This document shows positions 45,296 to 54,640 of a DNA stretch of 64,000 bases, piece by piece. Position 1 is the first letter of the stretch; each line of letters starts with the position of its first letter. The stretch covers positions 198,634,017 through 198,698,016 of the forward strand of contig JARDYH010000004.1 in the NCBI GenBank assembly GCA_029215795.1. The letters run 5' to 3'. The DNA is from Anniella stebbinsi (taxonomy: Eukaryota > Chordata > Lepidosauria > Squamata > Anniellidae). The translations under genes and the position numbers were made by a program. The notes beneath the pieces are model-generated. The model was not told the origin of the DNA. It did not search any database and worked only from the letters and a program-made list of their open reading frames with translations.

Positions 45296-45608
45296 TGGAC
45301 AGATGGTTTTTCATTACGTGTTATACAGAAATACAAGGCTTGTGACAGTATGTTTTGTATTGATGCTTATTCATCTGTGAGAGAGTAATTTTCAGGCTGC
45401 GTGTTTAGAGCACATTCTAAATCTTCCTCTGCATCTGCAGAACATCTGCTTAAACTAGGATTGTCGGTGTCAATCTTTTATTTCTAGTAAGCGACAGGCT
45501 GTCTTAATGTCTTCCCAAAGCCAAAGAAATGAGCGCGGGGAAAAAATAGGAGTTCAGGGCTAGGATTCAGGCTTTACAGCCTAAATATATTCTTCACTTG
45601 GTATGCAA
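45296..45608. other. Unannotated, repeat-poor DNA
   Basis: No element recognised. It could be conserved non-coding DNA, on composition only. Confidence 0.3.
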
Positions 45609-45615
45609 TGCAAAA

Positions 45616-45658
<43 letters not shown>

Positions 45659-45660
45659 AA
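45609..45660. repeat. Poly(A) and (GA)n compound microsatellite
   Basis: An A run of about fourteen is followed by about sixteen GA units. It has no LINE or SINE body attached that I can identify. Confidence 0.9.
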
Positions 45661-46004
45661 TCTTATTCACTACTCATTTTTGCTTCTTGTAGCATATGCT
45701 CTGAACAATGAAATGCAACTCCCCCTCCCTACACACACCCACAATATCTATTTTAAGGACTTATTGATGATGGAAAAGAGAGCCATATTTATGGAACACA
45801 GGATTTTTGGGATATATTTTTTCAAGAGCTTTCCTATCTTCTCTTCAGACCGTTTGGTTTTTTTAAAAAAAATTATATCTTGTTCACGTTTTATGTATTT
45901 GTTAAATTTGTTGAATACGACTTATTTGTTAAATTTGTATCCTGCCTTTCCAACAAATGATGCATAAAGTGGCTAATAGCAATATACAGATATAATCAAA
46001 TACT
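45661..46004. other. Unannotated AT-rich DNA
   Basis: The frame at 45608-45967 starts in the microsatellite and is not a gene. No element recognised. Confidence 0.35.
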
Positions 46005-46253
46005 GGGCCTGTTCAGACGACACTTCAGGCTCTGTGGTTAGTGAAACTGTGGTTCTCTGGGTTTAGCACTAACTACAAGCCATTCTGTTGCACACAACAC
46101 ATTAAGCCAGGGTTAGAGCTGCTAACCCTGCTGCAAACAGTCCAACTGTGGTTAATGAGTGAGCAGATTTAGCAAAATGCATCACACAAGCCACCTTAAA
46201 CCCTGCTGCATAACCAAATGTATTAACCAGCAGGGTGTCTTCTGAACAGGTCC
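46005..46253. mobile_element. Short TIR element (GGGCCTGTTCAGACGACAC ends)
   Basis: The left end GGGCCTGTTCAGACGACAC and the right end, reverse-complemented, GGACCTGTTCAGAAGACACC are inverted repeats. TAACC/GGTTA motifs fill the 250-bp interior. A partial left end (GGGCCTATTCAGAAGACACC) lies at about 58652. No clear target duplication. A hAT MITE is likely. Confidence 0.7.
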
Positions 46254-46447
46254 ATAATCAGAAACAATAACACAGAAACAAAGTTTTAAAAACCATAAAA
46301 CCAGTTTGGTCAAACCTCATAAAACCGAGTTAAAACCAATTGCAACGTATTTACAGGTCAGCTTATGAACCATGGTAGTCAAAGTCTAAAAGAAGAAGAG
46401 ACACAACTGCCTCCCTTCAACATAGTATTCACATGAAGAGGTTATTA

Positions 46448-47623
46448 TAGGGACATGTGAGAAATTCACCCTTTTGAGTTGAGGGTTGTTGTTGTTTTAA
46501 AGAGATTTATCTAATTCACACCTGTTGGACATGAATGCATTTTGCAGTCAAAAATCCATACATATCTTAGCTTACAATGCATTCCACAAAACAAAAACAG
46601 TGAGTTTGACACCACACATAGGGTGACCATCTGCCCGGATTTGTCCGGACATGCCCGGAAAATGAGGAGCAAATCCGCATCTGGGGGAAAAACTGTTTTG
46701 GGGGGCCAAATCCAGAAATTTAGCCCCCCAAAAGGGTGACCAGATGGCCCTGGGGCGATCCGGGCCAACCGGGGGGCGGCGGGGGAAAACTGGGGCAGCG
46801 GGGGGTAACGTGGTGGTGGCGAGAGGCGGGCGGGCGGTGCGAGGCGGATGGTGCGAGGCACTTACCTGCTGGGGCGTCCGCTTCCCTCCGATGCTTGGAA
46901 TCTACTGAGAAACAGGCTTCACGGCCTGTCCCTCAGTGGCGTGCCGGGTGATGACATCACCTGGCGCGCTACTGAGAGACAGGCCAGGAAGCCTGTTTCT
47001 CAGTAGATTCTGAGCACCGGAGGGAAGCGGACTCCCCAGCAGGTAAGGAGCGCGGGGCGAGCGGGCGGCGCGGCACTGGCAGGGGGGCGGCACAGCACGG
47101 GCGGGGGGATGGCACAGGGCGGGTGGCACGAAGCATGTGGGGGGGCAGCGCGGCGTGGGGCGAGCGTGCAGGCGGGCAGTGCGAGGCATGCGGGTGGGGG
47201 GGGCAGCATGGCGCGGGGCGAGCGGGCGGGCGGGCAGTGCGAGGCATGCGGGTGGGGCGGGGCAGCGCGGGCACGCGGTGGGGGGTTGTTTTGGGTGGGT
47301 GGGGTGGCGGGGGGGTCCAGGATTTTTGTTCTCAAAATCTGGTCACCCTAACCACACACACATTTGAAAAAATGCACAAGAAAAATGGACACATTTAAAA
47401 AATGTACACAAACTTGCCTTACTCAATTGGTGTGTGCATCCAAAAATGTGTACATTTTAAGATGCGCACAAAAATGCATACTTGTGTAAATTATGAAAAA
47501 TGTGTGAAAATATCCATTCAGATTTGTTGTTGTTTTAAATCTCAAGCTCATGCAGAAACAGGAAGGAATGAACTTGATCTAAAAAAACCAACCAGTGAGA
47601 CAAGATTGACTCATCCATCTCTA
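46448..47623. mobile_element. Possible hAT-like element hosting the 732-bp insertion
   Basis: The left side TAGGGACATGTGAGAAATT and the right side, reverse-complemented, TAGAGATGGATGAGTCAAT are similar degenerate inverted ends. The complete element at 46619-47350 sits inside. The flanks (GGTTATTA and GGGTTCAT) do not match well, so this pairing is tentative. Confidence 0.4.
46619..47350. mobile_element. Chimeric GC-rich hAT: family M-type ends, family G-type core
   Basis: TAGGGTGACCATCTG begins it and TCTGGTCACCCTA ends it. The 8-mers ACCACACA (46611-46618 and 47351-47358) are identical. The interior holds the family G core: ACTGAGAAACAGGCTTCACG, the palindrome around TGACATCA (46952-46959), CTTACCTG at 46861 and CAGGTAAG at 47040. 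The right half is a G-rich, CpG-rich stretch (47040-47330). No transposase; the overlapping open frames there are composition artefacts. Confidence 0.9.
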
Positions 47624-47711
47624 GGGTTCATGCATAGAATGGGACATTGGGACTGCATTGTGGCCCCATCCCAGACCTGAGATCCACATATTATGTGTGG
47701 GTAACTGACCT
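47624..47711. other. Unannotated short gap
   Basis: No element recognised. Confidence 0.3.
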
Positions 47712-48002
47712 TAGGGATGTATGAGAAATTCGTTTCAGTTCATATTTGATCACCAGTTACCCACTTTGCACCTTCTGTACTGAACGTGGACTCAGATGTA
47801 ATCCACGGTCAAAGTCTGTACATTTCCAAGCTTTCAATTTTATTTACAGACTCTCCCAAGAATGTGTTTGACAGCATGCGTACATTTGAAAAATGTACAT
47901 GAAAAAATGTGTACTTTTGAAAAAATGCATGCCAATACACTTTAATCAACGGGAAAAGAATGTATACATTTAAAACATTTTGAAAAATATGCTACAATTT
48001 CG
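47712..48002. mobile_element. Possible hAT left end with TACA/TGTA-rich interior
   Basis: TTAGGGATGTATGAGAAATT at its start recalls the hAT ends at 9249 and 46448. ACATTTGAAAAATGTACATG follows. It is cut by the SINE at 48003. Confidence 0.35.
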
Positions 48003-48240
48003 ATGAGAGCCAGCATGGTGTAGTGGTTAAAGTGTTGGACTGGGACTCAGGAGATCCGAGTTCTAGTCCACGCTTGGTCATGAAAGCTCAATGGGTGACT
48101 TTGAGCCAGTCACAGCCTCTCAACCTAACCTACCTCACAGAGTTGTTATTGTGAGGATAAAATGGAGAGGAGAAGGATTATGAATGCCACCTTGGGTTCC
48201 TTGGAGGAAAAAAAGGCAGGATATAAATACAATAAATAGT
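48003..48240 (+). mobile_element. Sauria-type SINE
   Basis: AGCCAGCATGGTGTAGTGGT, GTTGGACTGGGACTCAGGAG, then GAGCCAGTCACAGCCTCTCA and GCCACCTTGGGTTCCTTGG, ending GGCAGGATATAAATACAAT. It is close to full length and better preserved than the copy at 42988. Confidence 0.9.
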
Positions 48241-48594
48241 GACAAAACTCACAATCTCATATGGGCTTGAGTTAGCACAAGCTTCCAGAGAGAATTCAGA
48301 CAACCCTAACTGAGCTGTAAGCTTCCATGGGAGCTGGAACCCTAATCCCGCATGCCCCGCTATCCCCTTCTATACATGGAAACCCTTCACATGAGTAACA
48401 CTGATCCCCTTATTCTGGACTCATGCTTTTGAGTCACTCAGACCTCTCTCATGTTTAGATCCAAACACTAGTCTAACATGGCTACATCAGTACTTCCAGT
48501 TTATCCTTTATTTGTGCTGTGAATGTGTTCAAAGAATATGTTTCTTTTTCATTGTAAAGCTTCTTTCTAGCAGTTTAGAAAGTGCAATCCAATA
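48241..48594. other. Unannotated DNA
   Basis: No element recognised. Confidence 0.35.
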
Positions 48595-48628
<34 letters not shown>

Positions 48629-48760
48629 GATTTATTTATTTCTTACCTGCCTCTCCCTCTGAATCAAGGCAGGGAACAACATTAAATACAAAACAGCATA
48701 AAATACATAAAATTGATTAAAAACATATAAAACTAATACATTATTAAAAGGCATCTTATA
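48595..48760 (-). mobile_element. LINE family A 3' tail with (AAT)n
   Basis: An AAT run (48595-48629) precedes TTCTTACCTGCCTCTCC and CAAGGCAGGGAACAACATT, the reversed family A tail (compare 5160-5240). Only the 3' UTR remains. Confidence 0.7.
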
Positions 48761-48762
48761 TA

Positions 48763-48840
48763 TTCCTACTCAGGAGTAAATCCAATTGATTCCAGCGGGA
48801 TTGCTTCCAGATCAGTGTGTACAGGGCTGCAGCCTGAAAT
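48763..48840. repeat. Fragment of a common amniote repeat
   Basis: CTCAGGAGTAAATCCAATTG and GTGTGTACAGGGCTGCAGCC match the familiar amniote repeat with a central CCCATTGA palindrome. Diverged. Confidence 0.6.
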
Positions 48841-49117
48841 ACTCATTGGTCTATTGTAATTTCCATTCACAATTCTACCATAGCACTGATCCAAAGGCAT
48901 TTGCCCTTGCGTTAATAGGGCCTTTACTCTTGCATTAATAGGAACTCTCACGCTCCCATTGGTGCAGAGGGGATTTCCGGGGCCTCCAGAAATTCCACAT
49001 TTCTCCCTTTCACAGCAATAGCGGCTTCCATTAAGGCGGAGTGGGGAAGTCCACAATTTTGGCAGTGGTTGTGGGAAGCTGCCAAACGCTTGCTGAGGCC
49101 TCACAAGCATGTGGCAG

Positions 49118-49233
49118 TGATCTGCTCTTGCTGTTGGGGTACCTGACTGAGTCCATGAGGGACAGACATGGGTGTGGAGGGTCCATTGCCCTTCTGGAAC
49201 CAGTCAGGTACCCCAGCAGCAAGGGCAGATCAC
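49118..49233. repeat. Foldback hairpin with 33-bp arms
   Basis: GTGATCTGCTCTTGCTG and GGGGTACCTGACTG at the left pair with CAGTCAGGTACCCC and AGCAAGGGCAGATCAC at the right, around a loop of about 50 bases. It probably belongs to a DNA transposon whose outer ends I cannot see. Confidence 0.7.
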
Positions 49234-49266
49234 CGGTTGCAACAACTCTATTCACACCTCCCTAAT

Positions 49267-49405
49267 GAGGTATATGAAGAAGTTATGTTCTTGTGACTAC
49301 TGCCAGAATGAAAAACTGTTAAGAAATCATATGTATATATACAACAAATTTTCATAACACTGAAATAGAAAAATGCTAAGCTAGACTGGCTTCCTGGCAA
49401 ATAAA
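49267..49405. repeat. Dispersed repeat R2, copy 2
   Basis: It matches 45168-45295 over about 110-130 bases in order and is interrupted at its right by the hAT end at 49409. Confidence 0.6.
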
Positions 49406-49408
49406 AAC

Positions 49409-49815
49409 TAGGGGTGTGCACACCCAAAAATATCATTTTTTATCATTATCATCATTTTGGACCAAAAAAATTATCGTCTTCATTCATATCGTTGGTGATC
49501 CGTATCGTCTACACGATAATTATCGTTAAAAATGCCTATAACTTCTGTATTTTAAAAGTTAGAGGCTTGAAACTTGGTCACAGTGCTTCTGAGGTATGCC
49601 TAAGTATGTGTATGAAATTTGATATCGATCCCTCCAACCCTCAATTTTATATGAATTTATTAAAGATTGTTTCCGTTCTGACAGGTCTGGCGAGCTGTCA
49701 TTCTGATCTGTCAGAATGGAAATGATCTTTAATAAATTCATATAAAATCAAGAGTTGGAGGGATCGATCTCAAATTTGGCACATATGTGTAGCCAATTCT
49801 TCCATCCTGCTAGAG
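49409..49815. mobile_element. hAT left part with module and internal hairpin
   Basis: It starts TAGGGGTGTGCACACCC and continues with ATTATCGTC-type subterminal sequence. The module CCTATAACTTCTGTATTTTA..GGCTTGAAACTTGG (from about 49532) is shared with 28818-29060. A hairpin follows, with arms about 49631-49685 and 49707-49763. I find no right end, so it is truncated or its border has decayed. Confidence 0.65.
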
Positions 49816-50084
49816 AAGAGCTAAAGACTGATTCAAGCTATCCTGGAAGAGTGCTGAAAAGCTGGTATTGGCGGATGAAACTTTTAATCATCTGAAACTT
49901 AAACATTTTCATGTGTCATATCCTGAGTATAAACATATGTGTGGTGCCTGGGAAGACCACCACCTTTCTCTCTGCAGTCAACAAACCTTTGAACAGATCT
50001 TATTCTGGGAGAAAATGGTGGCTCATCATTCCAGGGAAGAACAATTGTAGCTGCCATCCAAGAGGAGCCAGAAAGAGATAAGAA

Positions 50085-50228
50085 CAAAAGAAGAGACATT
50101 CTGGATCAGACCAAGGGTCCATCTAGTTCATCACTTTCTTCACACAGTGTCCAACCAGCTGTTGACCAGGGACCCACAAGCAGGACACGGTGCAAAAGCA
50201 CCTTCCCACCCATGTTCCCCAGCAATTG
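50085..50228 (+). repeat. Dispersed repeat R1 fragment
   Basis: GATCAGACCAAGGGTCCATC, GTCCAACCAGCTGTTGACC and CATGTTCCCCAGCAATTGG match the R1 order. It stops at a GATA microsatellite. Confidence 0.7.
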
Positions 50229-50294
50229 GTATAGATAGATAGATAGATAGATATAGATATAGATAGATCTATATCTATATCTATATTTATATCT
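50229..50294. repeat. (GATA)n and ATCTAT-type microsatellite
   Basis: About five GATA units are followed by mixed TATAGA/ATCTAT units up to the start of the next hAT element. Confidence 0.85.
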
Positions 50295-51278
50295 TAGGGG
50301 TGTGCACCAGATCGGGTCCGATCCATGATCCCGACCTGATCCGGCTGAAATCGGATGAAATTACCTGATTATGATCCTCACATCTGGACTGTCTGCTCTC
50401 TTCCAATCTGATCTGAAAGGACCCGATCCGGATCAGAAGAGATCAGAGGATCAGACCTCCTCCCCCCACTCGTGCTCCTTACCTGCCAGGGCCGTCCACT
50501 GCCATCTGCTGATACCTTCTAATGAGACACAGGCTTCATGGCCTGCCTCTCAGTAGCGCGCCGGCTGATGATGTCACCCAGCACGCTACTGAGAGGTAGG
50601 CTGCAAAGCCTGTTTCTCAGTAGAAGGGGCCAGCGGACGGCAGCGGACGGCCCTGGCAGGTAAGGAGTGCGAGTGGGGGAAGGGGGCTTACTTGCTGGGG
50701 CCGTCCGCTGCCATCTGCTACTGCCAGCGGATGCCAGTGGGCGCATCGGCAGGTAAGGAGTGTGAGCGGGGAGCGGGAGGGCATATACCTGCCGGGGTTC
50801 CCGCTTCCTTCCGCTTCCATCTGCTGGTCCTGTCTACTGAGAAGCAGGCTTCATGCCCTGTCTCTCAGTAGCGCTCCGGGTGATGACATCACCCAGCGCG
50901 AGTAAAGGGGAGGGAGCTTACCTGCCGGGGCCATCCGCTGCCATTCACTGCCGCCCACGGGCGACAGCGGATGGCAGCGACCAGCCCCAGCAGATAAGGA
51001 GTGCGAGTAGGGGGGAGGGACAGGGAGGGGGAGTTAGGCCCCCACTCACCCGTCTCCATGTTTTCCTCATAGGCTTGCACTGGAGGAAAGCTTTCTTTCC
51101 CCCAATGCAAGCCTATGGTGAAAACACCTAAAATGGCGTCCGATCCGAAAATCGGATTTCCAATTTTCGGATTGGGATCGGGTCCAATCTGATCTGGAAA
51201 GCCTCCGATTCCAATCCGACACGCCAACCCCGGTTCCAATCCCAGTTCCGATCCGATCCAGGGGGTCCGTGCACATCC

Positions 51279-51281
<3 letters not shown>
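50295..51281. mobile_element. GC-rich foldback hAT (family G)
   Basis: Starts TAGGGGTGTGCACCAG and ends GTGCACATCCCTA. It carries ATCCGATCC-type subterminal motifs at both ends, two palindromic cores (TGATGTCA at 50568-50575, TGACATCA at 50884-50891), CAGGTAAG at 50657 and 50750, and CTTACCTG at 50478 and 50917. The flanks are TA-rich microsatellite, so the duplication cannot be proven. Confidence 0.82.

Positions 51282-51309
<28 letters not shown>
51282..51309. repeat. (TA)n microsatellite between two hAT elements
   Basis: About fourteen TA units separate two family G elements in the same orientation. A similar run lies at 52323-52349. Confidence 0.9.
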
Positions 51310-51312
<3 letters not shown>

Positions 51313-52322
51313 GGGTGTGCACTGGATTGGGTCCAATCCACGATCTGGATCCAATCCAGGGGAAATCGGATACAATTATCTGATTTCCGATCCCCTCGCT
51401 GGATCTTTCGATCCAATCCGATCTGATCCGGAAAGGACCCAATCCAGATCGGAATGGATCGGAGGATCGGCGGGTGCCCACTGGCACCCGCCGCCGCTTC
51501 CATTGGCGGGTGCTAGTGGGGCCTTCCCTGGTGGGGCTGTCCACTTCCATCGGTGGGCGCCAGTGGGCGCCCACTGATGGAAGCGGACAAAGGGGGCAGG
51601 GGGCTTACCTTCTGGGGACATCTGCTCCCCTCTGCCGCTGGCCACTACTGCAAGCGGGTGCCAGCGGATGGAAGCAGATGGCCCCGGCGGGGTAAGCCCC
51701 TTCCCCCTCCCCCTGCTTACCTTCCGGGGCTGTCCGCTCCCCTCCGCCACTGGCCGCTACTGTGAGCAGGCTTCGCAGCCTGCTCCTGAGTAGCACTCCA
51801 GGTGATGACATCACCTGACGCGCTACCTAGGGGCAGGCCGCGAAGCCTGCTTGCAGTAGCGGCCAGTGGCGGAGGGGAGCGGACAGCCCTGGCAGGTAAG
51901 CAGGGGGAGGGGGAAGGGGCTTACCCCACCGGGGCCGTCCGCTTCCATCTGCGGGCGCCAGCGGATGGAAGTGGATGGCCCCGGGTGGTAAGGAGCGTGG
52001 GGGAGGGGGCTTACCTGCCGGGGCCGTCCACAGCGGATGGCCCCGGGAGGTAAGAACTGCAAGGGGGGAGGAAGGAGTTAGGCCCCCCTCACCCACCCGC
52101 TGCCATTTTTTCACCATAGACTTGCATTGGGGAAAGCTTTCTTTCCCCCAATGCAAGTCTATGGGGGGAAACAAAAATGGCGGCTGATCCAAAAATCGGA
52201 TGTCCGATTTTTGGATCAGGATCGGGTCCAATCTGATCCGAGGGACCTCCGATTTTGTCCTGAACGATCCAGGACAATCTCGGAGGTCCCGATCCGATCC
52301 AGGGGGTCCGTGCACACCCCTT
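51310..52322. mobile_element. GC-rich foldback hAT (family G)
   Basis: Starts TAGGGGTGTGCACTGG and ends GTGCACACCCCTT, the last base differing from the expected A. It contains TGACATCA at 51806-51813, CAGGTAAG at 51893 and CTTACCTG at 52010. GGCCAGTGGCGGAGGGG and its inverse flank the core. It is clearly diverged from its neighbour at 50295, so this is not a recent tandem duplication. TA-rich flanks hide any target duplication. Confidence 0.8.
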
Positions 52323-52597
52323 TTATATATATATATATATATATATATACTGCCTATATACACCAGTTGCTTGAAAACTGAAAGAGGAAAGCCAGTTTCA
52401 TCTCATAGTTTGCCCCTGAACACCTCAATTTTGCCAAAAGTATGACTTAAAAAAACAAAACCAGCCCAGGTTTACTTTATTCAAAGTTCTAGTTGAACAT
52501 TTGCATGGGGATAGAGGGGCAGACGTCATGATCTCAGACCTCTATTCATATGTGCTTATACCCTGATGTGTTGTGCATGAACAAGACTTACATCATG

Positions 52598-52650
52598 CTG
52601 GACTGGGGCATGTTGGGAGTTGTATTCCAACACATCTGGAAGGCAACAGA
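52598..52650. repeat. Half copy of the palindromic repeat at 42770
   Basis: ACTGGGGCATGTTGGGAGTT and CCAACACATCTGGAAGGCAA match one arm. Confidence 0.6.
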
Positions 52651-52739
52651 CTTATATGCATGCTCGTTAATGGAAGCAGTTCACACAATGTGGACCACTT
52701 CACAACTTACTGGGATCTTTCTTCTTGAGTTCTGGTGTG

Positions 52740-53290
52740 ATGTGGGCTGCTCCCCAGCAAACAGTTCATGCGTGCATAGGCATTGAGGTGGTTAAATCCC
52801 ATGGCAGTGTCACCAAATACTGTGATGGCATCACTTCAAGTTAGGTAAGCTGCTGGATGGCCTGGCGAGTGTCCAATGAGCTCCATTGGGCCACCCATCC
52901 CCTTAGTGAACTGCCATTTTGGATAAAAATGGGGGCTCAGGATTTCCGGAAATTTAATGTTACTTAAATAGCAGCTGTAAAGGGGCCATTTACACCACAT
53001 TATAGGTGCCCGCCAAATGGGTCTGGTTGTCATGTTTCTTTGCCCTTCTGCCGAAGTGCGAGAAAATAAAGAAGTTTGCTAAGTAATCTTCAAAGCTTTG
53101 TAGATTACTTAGCAGACTTCTTTATTGTCTCGCACTTCAGCGGGAGGGCAAAGAAACACAGCACTGTGAAGTGGATGTGGCTCATTGAGCAGGATCTGGG
53201 AGGCCAAGCGTGGCAGTCCTCCAGACTCCACCCTCCCACCCCCCGAGTCTTGGACTCCCACAACGTCCCTATTTCAAGTATTCAGTAAAC
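52740..53290. mobile_element. Possible DNA element around a 57-bp-arm hairpin
   Basis: A strong hairpin at about 53033-53155 (TGTTTCTTTGCCCTTC..GAAGTGCGAG facing its inverse, loop about 12 bases) sits in sequence related to 13195-13330 (GGCAGCTGTAAAGAGG-like text at 52970). I cannot define outer ends. Alternative: an isolated foldback sequence. Confidence 0.4.
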
Positions 53291-53395
53291 TGCAGTTTGA
53301 GTATTCATTACTCAAGTGTTGAGCAATCAAGTGATTTCCATGTTGTCCCTTAAATCTGAACTGGCCCTTAAATGTGTAAATTAATTCCATGACTA

Positions 53396-53500
53396 TTTCA
53401 GTGCTGATCAAGGCCTGGGGAGACCACAGGCTCAATCCCTATTCAACCATGAAGCTTAGACTAACCTATCTCACAGGGTTCTTGTGAAGATAAAATTCCC
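53396..53500 (+). repeat. Sauria SINE remnant
   Basis: CAGGCTCAATCCCTATTCAA and CTAACCTATCTCACAGGGTT fit the middle of a Sauria SINE with an internal deletion. Weak. Confidence 0.45.
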
Positions 53501-54364
53501 ATTTGTTTGGCTTGAGTTTATCAGAGGAAAAATAAGAAATCAATTAAATATTTCATTCATTTATTATATTTCACATTAATATTCCCATAGAGAAAGGCAT
53601 TTGTTATATTATTTCATGTAAATGTTTGATGAAGGCTGAACTATGTATAGTTTAAAGCTGCTCAGTTCTGGATACTACCCACTGATAATGGCAAGCAAGC
53701 ATGTAATGTATTGTGAAGACTCTTATGGCTCCAACAAAATAGAACACTATCAATAATGTAGGGAGCTGCAATTCAATAACACCACGTAGGGCTGTGTTTG
53801 TAGTATTTCTTTGTCTCCCATGTGCCTCCCAGGTCAATTGCTTCTAGAGGATATTACTTACAGAACTGTCAAGATATGAAAACCTACTGCTGGAAAAAAA
53901 GGCAGGTAGGTAGAAAACAGTTTTCTTGGCATTCACATAACTCTGTAGAGATTAAAAAGATCTGCTTTATTGTTTTTATTTGGAAAGCAGGATTCTCCAA
54001 GAATAGACATGTTGTCCAGGTGAACTTGGTAAATATTCTGAAATATTTACTAAATATTTACAACTAAACCATTATCCACTTATGAGCATCAAGGGTTTGC
54101 CTCTTCATAAAAACAAAAGTAAATCAACAAACCCTAGAATATTGTTCCTCTATGTTGCTAATATGCTTTATGATTTGCTTATATCCTGTTACAAGTTATC
54201 CCATATAAATGTAAGTGGTGGCAGGAAGAAGAAACAAATGATTTAAAATATTTTCCCCTTACATCATGCCAACTAAACATTTGTATAAGAATAGACGTAT
54301 ATAACCTGCCAACTGAGAAGAGCACTTCATCTATCTCCATGTGTCATATATGTATTAGCTAGAG
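53501..54364. other. Unannotated AT-rich DNA
   Basis: No gene or family recognised. Confidence 0.35.
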
Positions 54365-54500
54365 CATATTTATTTACTTATTTCAAATGTTTCATGGGCA
54401 CCTTTCAGAGGAGAAGCCCTCTCAAGGTGGCTTACAGCAATAAAATACATAAAAATCAGTTAAAACAACAAAAGCTCTAAAAACATAAACACAAAAATAA
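54365..54500 (-). mobile_element. LINE 3' tail fragment
   Basis: TTATTTACTTATTTCAAATG and CCTCTCAAGGTGGCTTACAG, followed by A-rich 3' UTR-like sequence, look like the reversed end of an L2/CR1-like LINE, a different family from A and B. Confidence 0.5.
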
Positions 54501-54517
54501 AAACATCAATAAAAAGC

Positions 54518-54640
54518 AACATGCTTTGTATGCAAAAGATATCTGGTTCAATCCTTGACATCTCTATGTAGGGCTGGAAAGACCTCCTGCCTGAAACCCT
54601 GGAGAGCCACTACCAGTCAGTGTCAACCAGGGCCGGTCCT
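54518..54640 (+). mobile_element. tRNA-derived SINE fragment
   Basis: ATGCTTTGTATGCAAAAGAT and the B-box-like GGTTCAATCC (54545-54554), then CCTGCCTGAAACCCTGGAGA. Same family as 9384-9545, missing its 5' end. Confidence 0.65.

Noticed and set aside
46902..47398. Proline/arginine/glycine-rich overlapping frames as genes
   Set aside because: All six frames are partly open because the hAT element is GC-rich. The products are low-complexity and mirror each other on opposite strands.
51282..51309. TATA-box promoter in the TA runs
   Set aside because: They are plain (TA)n microsatellites with no transcription unit attached.
50295..52322. Recent tandem duplication of one hAT element
   Set aside because: The two neighbours are clearly diverged in their interior and have separate complete ends, so independent insertions are more likely.
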